A stretch of 64,000 nucleotides of DNA from Biomphalaria glabrata (taxonomy: Eukaryota; Mollusca; Gastropoda; Planorbidae): positions 14,587,145-14,651,144 of the forward strand of contig NC_074720.1 in NCBI RefSeq assembly GCF_947242115.1, in the 5' to 3' direction. Below are positions 42,216 through 53,693 of the stretch, piece by piece. A model generated the notes under the pieces. The model did no database searches and was not told the origin of the DNA. It was given only the letters and a program-made list of their open reading frames with translations. Both the position numbers and the translations under genes were made by a program. Position 1 is the stretch's first letter; each line of letters opens with the position of its first letter.

Positions 42216-43131
42216 GAGACTCTTTAGACATGTAAACGACAAATCACAGTTTATACATACTTTAATCTTTATTAACACTGAAAACACTTTCTTGTTCATA
42301 GTCCTCCATTTCGGTTCTTCTTTTCTTTCAACACGCATTCGCACCATTTCACATTCACACTAAGATGCACACGTAACATATAATTTTATAGACCCTGCGC
42401 CACACAACATGTCTAGATGAGAAGCACAACTGACTATGTCTATGCTATGCCTATGCTGACGTCATATTTTAATGATCGATTAATTATTGATGATCTCTTG
42501 ATACAGTGTTTTGACTGTTTCTCTACCCCCCCCCCTTTTTTTTTACCTACCAAAGACATTTTTATTTCAAAATACCATACCTACATTCTATACCTCCCAC
42601 TTAGCACTTTCGTTTTATTAATATCTCTTCACATCAAGCACATGCGCTATAGGTATTTGTTTATAACACATAATTCAGAAGTTAATAGAATGGGGCATCT
42701 GAAAAAAAACAACACAACTGGATATATTCTAAATTCATTGTTCCTGTGTTATATTCTGACTACATTGTCACTGTGATATATTCTGACTACATTGTCACTG
42801 TGTCCTCACAACGATGATAATAGCATCAAACTATATGTGTCATAAAATCAAGCTTTTAAAATGGGTACAATTAGTGCATATCGATGCAAATCTACTTTCT
42901 TAGAAAAATATAGCACATTTACGGTAAACCACAAAAAGCTGATACAAATTGTAACACATGGGTAATTTATATATGCACTTTGCATTACATTATTTAAAAA
43001 AATAACAATTAAAAAATATATAATTTAAATATTTTGTCTTCTTTGGGTTATATCCCTTTGATGTTTATTTTTAACATTAAAATGGTGTTTGATATCTTAC
43101 GAAGCTGAGATTGCTTATATAAAAACAGCTA
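41200..43131. other. Intergenic, no gene recognised
   Basis: It contains two similar stretches near 41400-41470 and 41610-41685 (AGCT.TGGTAGC and CCGCCCTCCC.AA, then GGTTGAC) that may be ends of a mobile element, plus the (AT)n run at 42168. Remaining open frames are short and repeat-like. Confidence 0.4.
42168..42211. repeat. (AT)n microsatellite
   Basis: A pure AT dinucleotide run of about 43 bases. Confidence 0.97.
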
Positions 43132-43523
43132 TTATCGAACACCCCCTTTTTAAACCTCAATTTTCATGTTTAGGTAGCAAAGGACACTTTAAAAAAAATA
43201 GTTGCAAATATTTCTCAGCCTAATTAGAAGCGTATTATTTAGGTTTTGTTGAGCTGAAGCATCATTGGCATTAAAAAATACCCTTAACCCGAGACTCACT
43301 TCACTCTTCCCAAGAGGTCAAAAAAAGTGAAATTTTTATACCAATATAATGAATATTACCAATGCACTTTGAATATAAGTAAAAAAATGATCCTCGGGTG
43401 AAAATGAAACTAAATATAACTTAACTAAAAAGAAATGGACGATGCACAATAGGAATGGACTAGTTTCGTCATAATCATCGAAATAAAGGAGAATTTTAAA
43501 AAATACAATGGGGTGTTCGATAA
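43132..43523. mobile_element. MITE-like element with 14-bp inverted ends
   Basis: TTATCGAACACCCC at 43132-43145 is exactly inverted at 43510-43523 (GGGGTGTTCGATAA). The 392-bp interior is AT-rich with no ORF. A partial copy of the end (GGTGTTCGATA) lies just outside near 43540. The superfamily is not identified, and the target duplication is unclear. Confidence 0.6.
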
Positions 43524-43554
43524 GTACCTTAAAACGAAGGTGTTCGATAGATGT

Positions 43555-44290
43555 AAGTTACTCTAGATCTATTCTAGATCTAATATTTATATAATATTAG
43601 TAATATTAACTAAATAGACTACTGTCTATAGATAGCAATAGAATATAGACTAGATCTATAGACATAGACTAACTATACTATAGACATAGACGACATAGTA
43701 TACTATCGTCTATAGTATACTTAGTCATACTATAATCTATATTAGTATATAGTAATATACTCATATTATTATATACTGTCTTATACTTATACTAGTCATA
43801 CTGTTACATTACTGTAGTCTGTAGTGTACACTGAGTAACAAGTGACACTGTAACACTCCTCTAAGACCTCTACTAGAATCTAAGTACTATCTACTCTGAC
43901 TCTAGACTCTAGTTTTAAGTTTACCGTTACCGTGGGCGTAGCGTAGGCGGCGTAGGGCGTTACCGTACCGTAACCGTACCAAAAATTTGCCAAAACCTGT
44001 TAGTAGTGTTAGATCTATATTTCCAACAGACAAGACTAGAAAAGATCAGTATCTAGAATCGGTAGATCTAGTAAATTTAGTCTTGGTCTTAATTTAGTAG
44101 ATCTAGATTCTATATCTAAATCTAGATTCTAGATCTAGATCTGGAACTTAAAAACTGTTGAACACGGCGTTATGATAACCCAAGTTTCGTATTTTTTAAC
44201 AACCTCGTTAGAACTCTCTTACTTAAGATATCAAATTGATTAAAATTTAGAATAAAATGCATTTGAAAAATTGATCTAGATCTATCTAGA
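43555..44290. repeat. CTAGAT-rich island (intergenic)
   Basis: It is dense in CTAGAT, TATAGAC and TACTAG words with a GCGTAGG/TTACCGTACC patch at 43930-43980. It directly abuts the hAT element, whose target duplication is itself ATCTAGAT. Confidence 0.75.
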
Positions 44291-44291
44291 T

Positions 44292-45630
44292 CAGTGATTC
44301 CCAAAGTGGTCTATATAGACCCCCAGGGGTCTACGAGGACTTCCAGGGGGTCTACGGAAGTGAAAAAATAAATTGGGGGTCTATGGCCTGTAAATGGGGG
44401 TCTACGATAGTGGATCTCATTTAAGCATGTCGAGACTTTAAATTTCATTTAAATTTCATTTCCCATTAATGATTTGTGCCTTAGTTAATCATTTGAATTG
44501 TAACTATGTTAGTCGAATGATTTTATTTTGAAATTTTAACATCTTTTTAAAAATAGCTTAATTTTGTCTACATGAAAGTAATATTGTACATGGCCTAGTC
44601 TTAAAAAAAGTCCAGTGTTGGTTATTAGAAATTTGGCTTCATTTCGTCCTTGTGAAACAAGCAATAGCACTTGTGCTTTTTATGCAATAAAGTTTAAAGT
44701 TATGTCGCTATGAAACCATTAAATCTGGAATATCACTGAGATAACGCCAACATGATAAAATAGATTCAGATTTGAAATACTTTGGATCACTTCAAGTTCA
44801 GAATAGACCCAGAGTAGAAAAAAAGTTTGATTAAACATCACAAAAGAGAAGAGGTTTATGAGCATTTTAAAATATTTTACTTTATCAAACTCTAGAAAAC
44901 TGCACACTGTAGGCAAAAAAAAACCCAACAACTTTGCCAACCATTGAGGAGGTTTTACAACCTGTTTTACACAATCCTATATCTGATATCATGAAAAATA
45001 TTCATCTAAGCAACAATACAGTTCAAAGGTGTAATGGTAAGATGAGTTAGGACAAATAAAAAGGTTCTTATGTAATTACTTGCAAATGACTTACTTCTAA
45101 AAAAAAAATAAAGCTGGACTAGTTAACCTTGCCCGACTTTATAGTGTTATTCCTATCAAATTTTTCGTTTATGAATCAAGAATAAAAAAAAAACTACTTT
45201 TTGATCAATGGCTCCTTCACACTGAAGTTTGATAGTTGTCGAATGTGTGACAATATTTTGTCCTTGGGTGCTAAAGATCCAATTTTAAAACCAAAAAAAA
45301 AAAAAGCGGGAAGCTTACATAGTCTATTTAACAGACTTCTTTCATAAATTTAATGTGGATAATTTGCTGCGACAACGTCATAATATCAGTGTTTATTGTG
45401 AGGATTAAATGAATGTAGCATGCATTGGACAGGATGAACAATGTTATTTTCCAAATTTAACTTAGTCAAACATTATCTAATCGAGAAGATATAATGTTAA
45501 ACCTTAATTGAAGCTCAATATGGAAATTTTATTATCAAATTTTTCAACCAATAGGGCTTTTTTTTTTTATTAGTCAATTCATGTAATGCATATTATTATT
45601 TTTTTTACTTCATTTTAATTTGAATATCAT

Positions 45631-45705
<75 letters not shown>

Positions 45706-45855
45706 TAATTATTTATTTATTTATATGGTCTAGAATCTGTAAGAAAAACAAATTTGAAGTTAATGAATTTCCAAAAAAATTCAGGGGGTCTACCGAAAAC
45801 TGGAAAACATGGCAAGGGGTCTATGAGACAAAAAAGACAAAAACAAAAAAAACTG
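44292..45855 (+). mobile_element. hAT-type DNA transposon remnant, 8-bp TSD
   Basis: It starts CAGTGATTCCCAAAGTGGTC and ends, in reverse complement, with CAGTTTTTTTTG and an AGACCCC-rich subterminal region, both ends rich in GGGTCTA. The 8-bp flanks are identical (ATCTAGAT at 44284-44291 and 45856-45863). Inside are decayed transposase fragments of the ZBED/SCAND3 kind (PVLHNPISDIMKNIHLSNNT; FDSCRMCDNILSLGAKDP). It has many stops and a 69-bp (AT)n run. Too short and broken to be autonomous. Confidence 0.85.
45632..45700. repeat. (AT)n microsatellite inside the hAT element
   Basis: A pure AT run of about 69 bases, lying within the 44292-45855 transposon. Confidence 0.97.
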
Positions 45856-46811
45856 ATCTAGATCATCTAGATCTAATTCTTATTGTATTGGAGAATGGAG
45901 GGATCATATGACTAGACCAATATCTGAGTAAGAGATAAACTGGGCAGTGGATCAGGCATCTTTCTATCTAGTTTTCTTTTATTAGGGGTGTTGACTGTTA
46001 TGGGGCCAGTAGGCTATTAATTCTTTCTCTCAGTAATTATTTACCACATTCTGTTGGAATCAACGTTGGTATCGTCTGTTAGGAGAGAAAGAGTTAAGGA
46101 GATTCCCTTGTCACCGTCAGGTTCTAAAATCACACCAGTTCTCATAAACTAGGAATGTTGCTCAATATTTCCTGGCATCTATATGATACCAAATACCATG
46201 TACGCTCTATAATGACATTTTTGGTTTCGATGTACCGAACAAATTATTCGGTAAAGACAGCATCTTATACCTGGACATTCTAAGCGGCTATCACTGTTCA
46301 ACAGTTCACCTTAGAATAAAAAAAAAATAAAAAGAATTGGTAAGTAGGCCTATACAGTGAATGTATTGTTACTTTAGTCCGCCATAGAAAAAAAAAAGAG
46401 ACGAGGGTGTATGAGAAGGACTGTACTTTGTACTGTCGCCTAGCTCATAAAGTTATTTCGGAAAATCAGAATCCAGAAAGTTGGATGATGACATAGATCT
46501 AGTCATTTTTCCCCAATAGGCTACTGTGCATATACATTGGGTGGCCGTGTGAAAACAGTGTAAAAACAAAACAAACAAAAATGCGGATGTATTTTTTTTT
46601 TCATTAGAAAGTTGTATCTGCGATAGTCAACGGACCTACTGTAGCTCCTATTGTGCCTAAACTTTGTTCAAAGACTTAAGACAGTATTTTCTTTTCAAAG
46701 TAAGTTGTCTGGTTCGATAGTTACTGGAAGCCAATTGGCAAACGAAAGCTTGGTAATAAAATTCACCATCACGAGGTTTCTGTAAATCACGTTAAAATGT
46801 TGATATATATT

Positions 46812-46968
46812 TTTTTTTATGATTCTGATGTTCCTTCAGATAATCTACTTCCTAGTACAAATTTCCCGCAGGACGACGTGAGTGGCAGCGGGCAGGGTAT
46901 GAACCCGGAACCATCGAGACGACCGAACACAGTCCAGCGCATATCGCACGGTCAGGCAGCCATCCATA
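46812..46968 (-). mobile_element. SINE-B copy, well preserved
   Basis: On the minus strand it starts GGATGGCTGCCTGACCGTGC, with a B-box-like GGTTCCGGGTTCATACCC, and runs to the conserved TCTGAAGGAACATCAGAATC. This is a tRNA-derived head with a short body. It is adjacent to a SINE-C copy. Confidence 0.82.
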
Positions 46969-46990
46969 TAAGTATAAATAAATAAATTAT

Positions 46991-47218
46991 GGCTTTTATA
47001 TAGCGCTTTTTTCAGGCTTATAGCATGCTCAGAGCGCTATGGTCCAATCTTATTTGTTGACCAGTTGGGGGGAGGGGGTATCTGGGAGTAGGTTTTCCGT
47101 GCTGCCTTTAGGCGCTCAGTAAACACAACTCTGCTCTGCTCGTGTCGGGTGTCGAACCTCGAGCCCCCTTCATAGTTAGCCAAGTTGAAGCGTACTTAGC
47201 CTTTCGACCACGCCTCCC
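46991..47218 (-). mobile_element. SINE-C copy
   Basis: On the minus strand it starts GGGAGGCGTGGTCGAAAGGC with GGGCTCGAGGTTCGACACCC, and ends AAAGCGCTATATAAAAGCC. The A and B boxes are near-perfect. It is the best copy of this family in the window. Confidence 0.87.
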
Positions 47219-48069
47219 AAGTTTGGTTTGAGAATGTCCAAATATAGCACAATGGCTTGATTCTAGAACAAATTAGAAAAGAAAAACTGTGTCTGCGCGC
47301 AGTTTTTGCAAGAATCCTAGCGGTTGTTCCGTACCTTGCAAAAAAAAAAAAATAAATAAACAACAACAACAACAACAAATTTGTGGAAAAACAGAGAACC
47401 TTTATACGCCAAACAACGGTCCGTTTTTTTGACTTGGTTGAGATGTCTGACAAATTCCACTCATGCAAGAACATCTTCGACTAATTAAGAACGCCGAGGC
47501 TCACGGCCAGTAGGCTACCTCGGATATTGGATTCAAAACGAGTTTGTGGACCTGATGACATATTTTCCCATCATCCTTGACAGCACGCTTGATGTTATCC
47601 ACAAAGAACAGATGTCTTTTACATGGCGTTTTGTGGACGTATCAGATCCAGAAGTTAAGGTGGAGAATATTTCGAGTTAATGTAGTTTAAAGGCCAATAT
47701 AATATATGTAGTACAGTACTTTCGTTAGGTAGTATGTTTTGTAACACAAAATAAGGCCTTCAGCGTTTGAGCTGGACGGATCCCATTAGCGTGATACGGT
47801 ACGATAGGGGGCCTATTTATAGTCTACCTTGACGGCTCTGTCTGTTTGGTAAAAAGTTTGAACATATTTTTCTCCCAGCTCCCGTTCTCGGACCAAGTTG
47901 AACATATGCACAATTATTCATTGTACGTGACAATACACGAATCAATAGCACAATTAATCAATTTTGCGAACACCGGTATGGACAGTAGGCCTATACAGAG
48001 AATTCTTATGGTCCGACAGTTACGCTAGGCAGGGCACGTATCACGTAGGGGGGGGGGGGCGAACATATG

Positions 48070-48235
48070 CCAAAAGCAATCTTTTTTGGGTGAGCTAAGA
48101 GGTGGTCGACGTAACAGAGGTGCCCCACGGAAACGCTTCAAAGACCAGCTTAGGCGCCAACTTACCGTAGCTGACATAGAAGAGAGCACCTGGTTGCATG
48201 CGGCCTCAGAACGAGATGTAGGCCTACCGTCACAA
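48070..48235 (+). mobile_element. LINE 3' fragment
   Basis: It encodes GELRGGRRNRGAPRKRFKDQ, then LRRQLTVADIEESTWLHAAS, the C-terminal signature of a non-LTR RT ORF. A G-run precedes it and an A-run follows. Confidence 0.7.
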
Positions 48236-48649
48236 AAAAAAAAAAGCACTGTATATATATATATAGATCTATATTGAAAAGGGTTTTTAGTGACTCTGCA
48301 GTATGCAACGCAATCGCGGCACAGTGAACAAAAGAGGGAATTGCCTTCGTAGCCTATATTTTCGGCTGCACTTCGGCATTAAATTATCGGAAAAATAAAA
48401 CAAATGTGTTTCCATTAGTATTTTTTTTTAATTATGAACTATCATAATAATAATTACAGCCATATTAATCGTTATACTATTATACTAACATTTTACATCA
48501 ATCAAATTCATTGTATCATTTTGTATGCTAGGCTTACTTTTATTAAGTCTTTTTTGTTTTTTTATTAGTCATTTCCTCCTTTTACACGTGCAGGTTAGAG
48601 GTTAGAATGAAAAAAAAAAAAAGAATTCTAGAAGAAAAAAAAAAATCAC

Positions 48650-48721
48650 TTCCCAAGCGGGGAATCGAACCCCGGCCTCCGCGGTGAGAGCGCGAAATCC
48701 TAACCACTAGACCACTTGGGA
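48650..48721 (-). tRNA. tRNA-Glu (anticodon CTC)
   Basis: This 72-nt cloverleaf begins TCCCAAGTGGTCTAGTGG. It has a 7-bp acceptor stem (TCCCAAG/CTTGGGA), a D-arm GTC-TAGTGGTTA-GGA, an anticodon loop CTCTCAC, and a T-arm with GGTTCGATTCC bounded by a CGGGG/CCCCG stem. The A and B boxes are canonical and the stems are fully paired. The discriminator is A. A run of T follows on the minus strand (A-run at 48635-48645), serving as a Pol III terminator. It closely matches metazoan tRNA-Glu(CTC), lacks a SINE tail, and looks functional. Confidence 0.93.
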
Positions 48722-48859
48722 GGATACAAATATATGTAAGTTTTTAATAACTTTTTTACTTTAATGTCTGCTTTACCACTTTAACTACATAAAGTCACAA
48801 GCTCAGACCAATATGTTTACTGTATGTGCCACAACTTTTGTTCGGTATGGATATAAACT

Positions 48860-49640
48860 AGATCTAGATCGTGACCCCGTGTATGTCGAAGGCGCTGTCT
48901 AGATCTAGATTCTAGATCATAGGGTAAGAGCGGAAATTACCCATATCTAGTCTAGTGAGTATTATCAGTATAGACTACTAGTCTGGAGACTGACAGTCGA
49001 AACCTGATATTACCGAATAATTATTCAAATACTGACATTACTGACTCTCTCAGTCTACTCACTTAGACGTCTTAGATCTAGATTAATCTAGTCTAGATCT
49101 AGTCACTACTCATCTAAATCTACTACTGGCTCTACTCTAGAAATTTAGATCTACTATCATCTAATAATGATTAAATGATAATTAATATATATAGATTAGA
49201 TATATAATGTAATGATCTAGTGACTCTAGTCTTTCTAGTCATCTAAATCTAGGCTCTAGACTCTAGATTCTAGATCTAGATTCTAGATCTACTCTAGCGG
49301 CGGCTAGCCAGTCTAAGAGATCTAGATCTATCTTAATCAAAGTTAATCTATTATTCTATATTATTCTAGCTATTCTAGACTAGACCCTCTACTATATACA
49401 TCTACTTCTAGTACTGACTCAGTCGTCTCAGTCAGACTCAGTCTCAGTCTACTCACTACTGAAGTACTGCTCTACTCTATTCTAGATCTAATTCTAAAGT
49501 TATAGATCTAGTTATACTTATACATACAGTATTACAGTACAGTTATAGATCTAAAGATCTAGTCACTACTAGGCCTAGCGGCGGCTAGCCAGCCTAATTC
49601 TAAGTACTCTAAGTATTTTAAGTAACATTAAATCTAATTA
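48860..49640. repeat. CTAGAT-rich island (intergenic)
   Basis: Again CTAGAT, GACTCTAG and ACTCAGTC words dominate. TAGCGGCGGCTAGCCAG occurs twice, near 49296 and 49580, giving two GC-rich islets in AT-rich DNA. No ORF. Confidence 0.75.
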
Positions 49641-50106
49641 ATAAGTCTTATAATATAATATATAAGTCAATAGAATTAAACAATGAAATTAACTTTCTTT
49701 CTAAAGGCAAAGGTTTTTAATACTTTAACTTTAAGGCAAAAAATACACACACAGACATGCACATTTTTGTTTTATTTTATTGTGCAAACTATGTAAGAAA
49801 AACTTCCTTAATTATTAAGGCTACTGATTTTATCATGGTTACTGTAAATAAATGGGACGGTATTAAGCCTATAATGCTATATTGGGTGCAAGTAAAAAAC
49901 AAACAGTAATAACGAGGAGCTACTTGACACATCTAAAAAAACTAGGGTTCTTTGAGATTTTGTTTATACTTTATAGACTATAAAACTATAGATCTAACCA
50001 ATAATATATGGCGGAAAACAGATTGAGTTCTCAACATTCTACTTTTAGGACCATTTTTTTGACCAATTTCAAATTGGCTATTATTGACATATTATATATC
50101 AAATTT

Positions 50107-50695
50107 ATTGCCCAAGAATAGAGGAATTCAAAAAAAATAAAATCAGAAGCAGCAGACAATTATTTAACTTGAAAAAATGAGGTCAAACACACTTACTCCT
50201 AATAATGAAAAATCCATCACTCACAGAAGATATGTCCAATTATCCATGAATTTCACAAATTCACAATATTATTAATAGAAAAATATATCACAAAGTAAAG
50301 TATATTTATAGAACATTTGAAAAAAATATATAAACATGTGTTTTAAGACATTTATGCCTATTAATTGAGCCCCCCCCCCCCCCCCAGACCCCACCCCCTC
50401 GGTAAAAAAAAAAGTTGCAAATTATACTTTATCATCATCCTGAATAACAAAACCATTATCAGTTTTGACATAATATGTATCTATTTTAATGCCCAAGAAC
50501 AGAGGAATCCAAAAAAAGTAAATTCATTAACATCAGGCAAGTATTTAACATAAAAAAATGAGATCAAACACACTTACCCCTAATATTGAAAAATCCAAAA
50601 TTCACAGAAGATATGTCCAATATTCCATGAATTTCACAAATTCACAATATTATTAACATAAAACTGTGTCACAAAGTAAAGTATATTTATACATT
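50107..50695. repeat. Direct duplication, two copies of about 210 bp
   Basis: 50107-50315 and 50489-50695 share GCCCAAGAA.AGAGGAAT, TCAAACACACTTAC, CACAGAAGATATGTCCAAT and ATGAATTTCACAAATTCACA. The copies are about 85-90 percent alike by eye. The spacer holds a C-run. No coding potential is seen. Confidence 0.8.
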
Positions 50696-51620
50696 TGAAA
50701 AAACAAACAAACAACTTTGAAATGTATTTATAACTAATAAATAAGTCTCCTCTTCGGCCCACCCTACCATAAAAAGTCACTTTTTTTTTCTTATATTTAT
50801 CTTCATTTTTTTTTTTATATATATAATGGAAAACCTTTTAGTAAAGTTCAAAATTGCATTTAAAAGTAATTGATCCAAAGCTCCGCAATTAGATCTAGAT
50901 CTAGCAAACAAAGAAAAAATATGCTGGAGTGTTAACTCTTTCTCTCCTAATCAACAATACCATCATTTATTTGACCTTATTAAATTTAATTAATATTTAA
51001 TTTTATAAACTTGACTTTGTGTTATATAAAAAGAGCATGCATTTCCCTTTAATTGTATACCAAATACATTTTCTGATAACAAACAACAAAGCTATTGAAA
51101 AGTGACCAACTGTGGACAAGTCTACAACTCTAGCTCTTGAAAATATATTATGATCCAAATTTTAGAAAATAATTTTTTACTAAATGTATTCATATTTTCA
51201 CAAAACTTTATTATAACATTTAAAAACACATAAGATGGTTATCTTGAGCTCGTCATCCAACATCACAAACATCTTGAACATCAATCTAAAGAAAAATCTA
51301 ATAGAGCCTTTTTAAGCCCCCACTCTTTAAAAACATCTTTCTCTGTAAATACATGTTGAAAGAAGGAAATTCTTGATGTTTAGTGGAGGGAAACAATTCG
51401 AGATAAAGTTTTTAGTTATTGAAAACATTTATGTAAGGAAAAAAAGTGAGAAAATAACTTTAAAAGCACAGACGTTGCCAGAATTGATCCGCACAGTATG
51501 GCTGGGTGAAATCAATACTGGGAGCATCATTATGGAGTCAAAGGGTTAACTTTTTAATTCTTTGTTTCTTTACAGAGCTTGAGGCTTCCCTCCATGTACT
51601 TGTAAAATCGAAATTTCAGA

Positions 51621-53626
51621 ATGAAGTTAAAAGTTTTAGAGTTATACAGTGGAATTGGTGGCATGCATTTTGCACTAAAAGGTAAATTGATTCTAGATTC
51701 AGCATAGAATCTAGACATTGACCTAGTTAACGATGACATAGAGAGGTACAGTTTTGATGTTAGTTGTACTTTAAATCATCTCCTAGTTTGAAATCTTAGT
51801 CTAGGACTAGAAAGTATAGTAGATGTTCTGAATTTTGAGTAATCAATAAGTGAACAAATCCTGAACATTAAAAACAATAAAAGATACTGATATTTTACAA
51901 AGAGAATTACATGAATTACAGAAATGCGAATCGATTGGACCATGTCTTTCTCCCTAAAAATGCTATTATTACAAGTAAAAACAACAAACTTTTTTAAAAC
52001 AAATAAAATCTACTAAGATTATCTAAAAACATTTACTCAGGCTAAAAACTCCAAATACCTAGATGTTATAATAGCTGAAAAATTATCTCAGAATCTCTAA
52101 ATTGATGAAATTATTAAGAAATCAAATAAAGCTCTTGGTTTTTTAGTGTGATGTCCTGACAGGGGGGAGGGAAGATCTCTTATAGGTGTCTTTGTAAATA
52201 TTTTAAGTAAGAGACATAGTTTCATTGTCTAAGTTGGACCTTTTGTAAAGTGTACCATTTTTGCAAGAAGCATCTGCAACAATATTGATTCAAAACTTTT
52301 TGAAGAAGACATCTCAGTGAACACAATTTTTCTCAACTTTCTTTTGTTATAGTGGTTGAATTTACCCGAACTGCTTATGTTGAGGACTTAAAAAAGAAGG
52401 TCAGCGACAAGAGTTCTTAATATAGACATGAAGATTATTTCATGACGATCACATGCATTACAGATTTACCTGTGCTATATATATATGCCTTAATTATTCC
52501 TCTCATAATAGCATATGGTCAGTGTTGCCTTCTTATTAATCTTAATTTGATGTACATATTGGCCTGTTTCTTCCCTTTTTACTTTAACCCTTCTTAATAT
52601 GCGTCTTTCTTACTATGAGAAAAGTGTGTTGTAGATGCCAAGAGAATGAATTTCTAAAGCTCAGAACACAGAAAAACACTTCGCAGACCCTGCTGGAAGA
52701 GAAGTGAAAATTCCCCCAGATCCCCTAGCTGGAGGGGGAACCTGCTGCCTGTACAATATTATCTCCAAATACATTTTTTTTCTTATTTATTATACAAAAC
52801 ACTTTAAAATATCAACGAAATACTACTGATACTTCAGAAAAAAAAAAGAAATAAGTTGTGCAGTTCTGAAGCTGAATTGCAGTTCAGAACTCCTTTGTGC
52901 CCATGTCCTGGGTTGATCATTCTGATATTCACACCCAAACAGCATTTCTGAATCTATTGACACAATTGCACACAAACCTTTGAATGTTGATTCAAAGTAG
53001 GTTCTTAAATCTGGCAGCTGACAATAGACTTGTCACTTTTATGTCACTACTTAACTTCTACTGTCAGCTTCTGGCATAAGAAATATGTTACACTGTCCTA
53101 AATTCATTGGCCTCCTTCAGTCGTAGAACGACTATGGTTCATCTCGAACACTTTTTCATGTGGCTGTGTAGCCCTATTTTGGAGAGACACTTCTGTCCAC
53201 ATATACTGCAGGTCAAGGTGGCTTTCGCTTTAGTGGTAGTGGAGCTGGCCTAAATATGTCACTTTAAATAGTGCCATTACTAATATTATCAGCTAGTATA
53301 TATATATATATATATATATGTTTTCAAGTTATTAATTAAAGTAATTGTTTTTGGACAAAGAGAAGTTTCTTCATTGAATTTAGAACGTACTTAGATCATA
53401 TCTGTCAAGTAGTAACTCCTAGACCTAGATGATCCTCTTATCAATTGGCAACATTCTGTATGATCATTTTATCAACATAGATCTGTCTACTTCTATACGA
53501 TCATCTTATCGAAAGATCATTTCAAGATCCTCGGCAATCACGATCATTGATGGTGCAATATAGTTCAAGTCTGATTGTGACAGTGGCACCATCTTAGATT
53601 GTGACATCAACGCCATTGATGATCGT

Positions 53627-53693
<67 letters not shown>

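Noticed and set aside
42417-42776. 119-codon plus-strand frame
   Set aside because: AT-rich, hydrophobic, no motif, no exon borders; likely chance.
46797-46985. 62-codon frame reading PSDNLLPSTNFPQDDVSGS
   Set aside because: It is the translation of a SINE-B copy.
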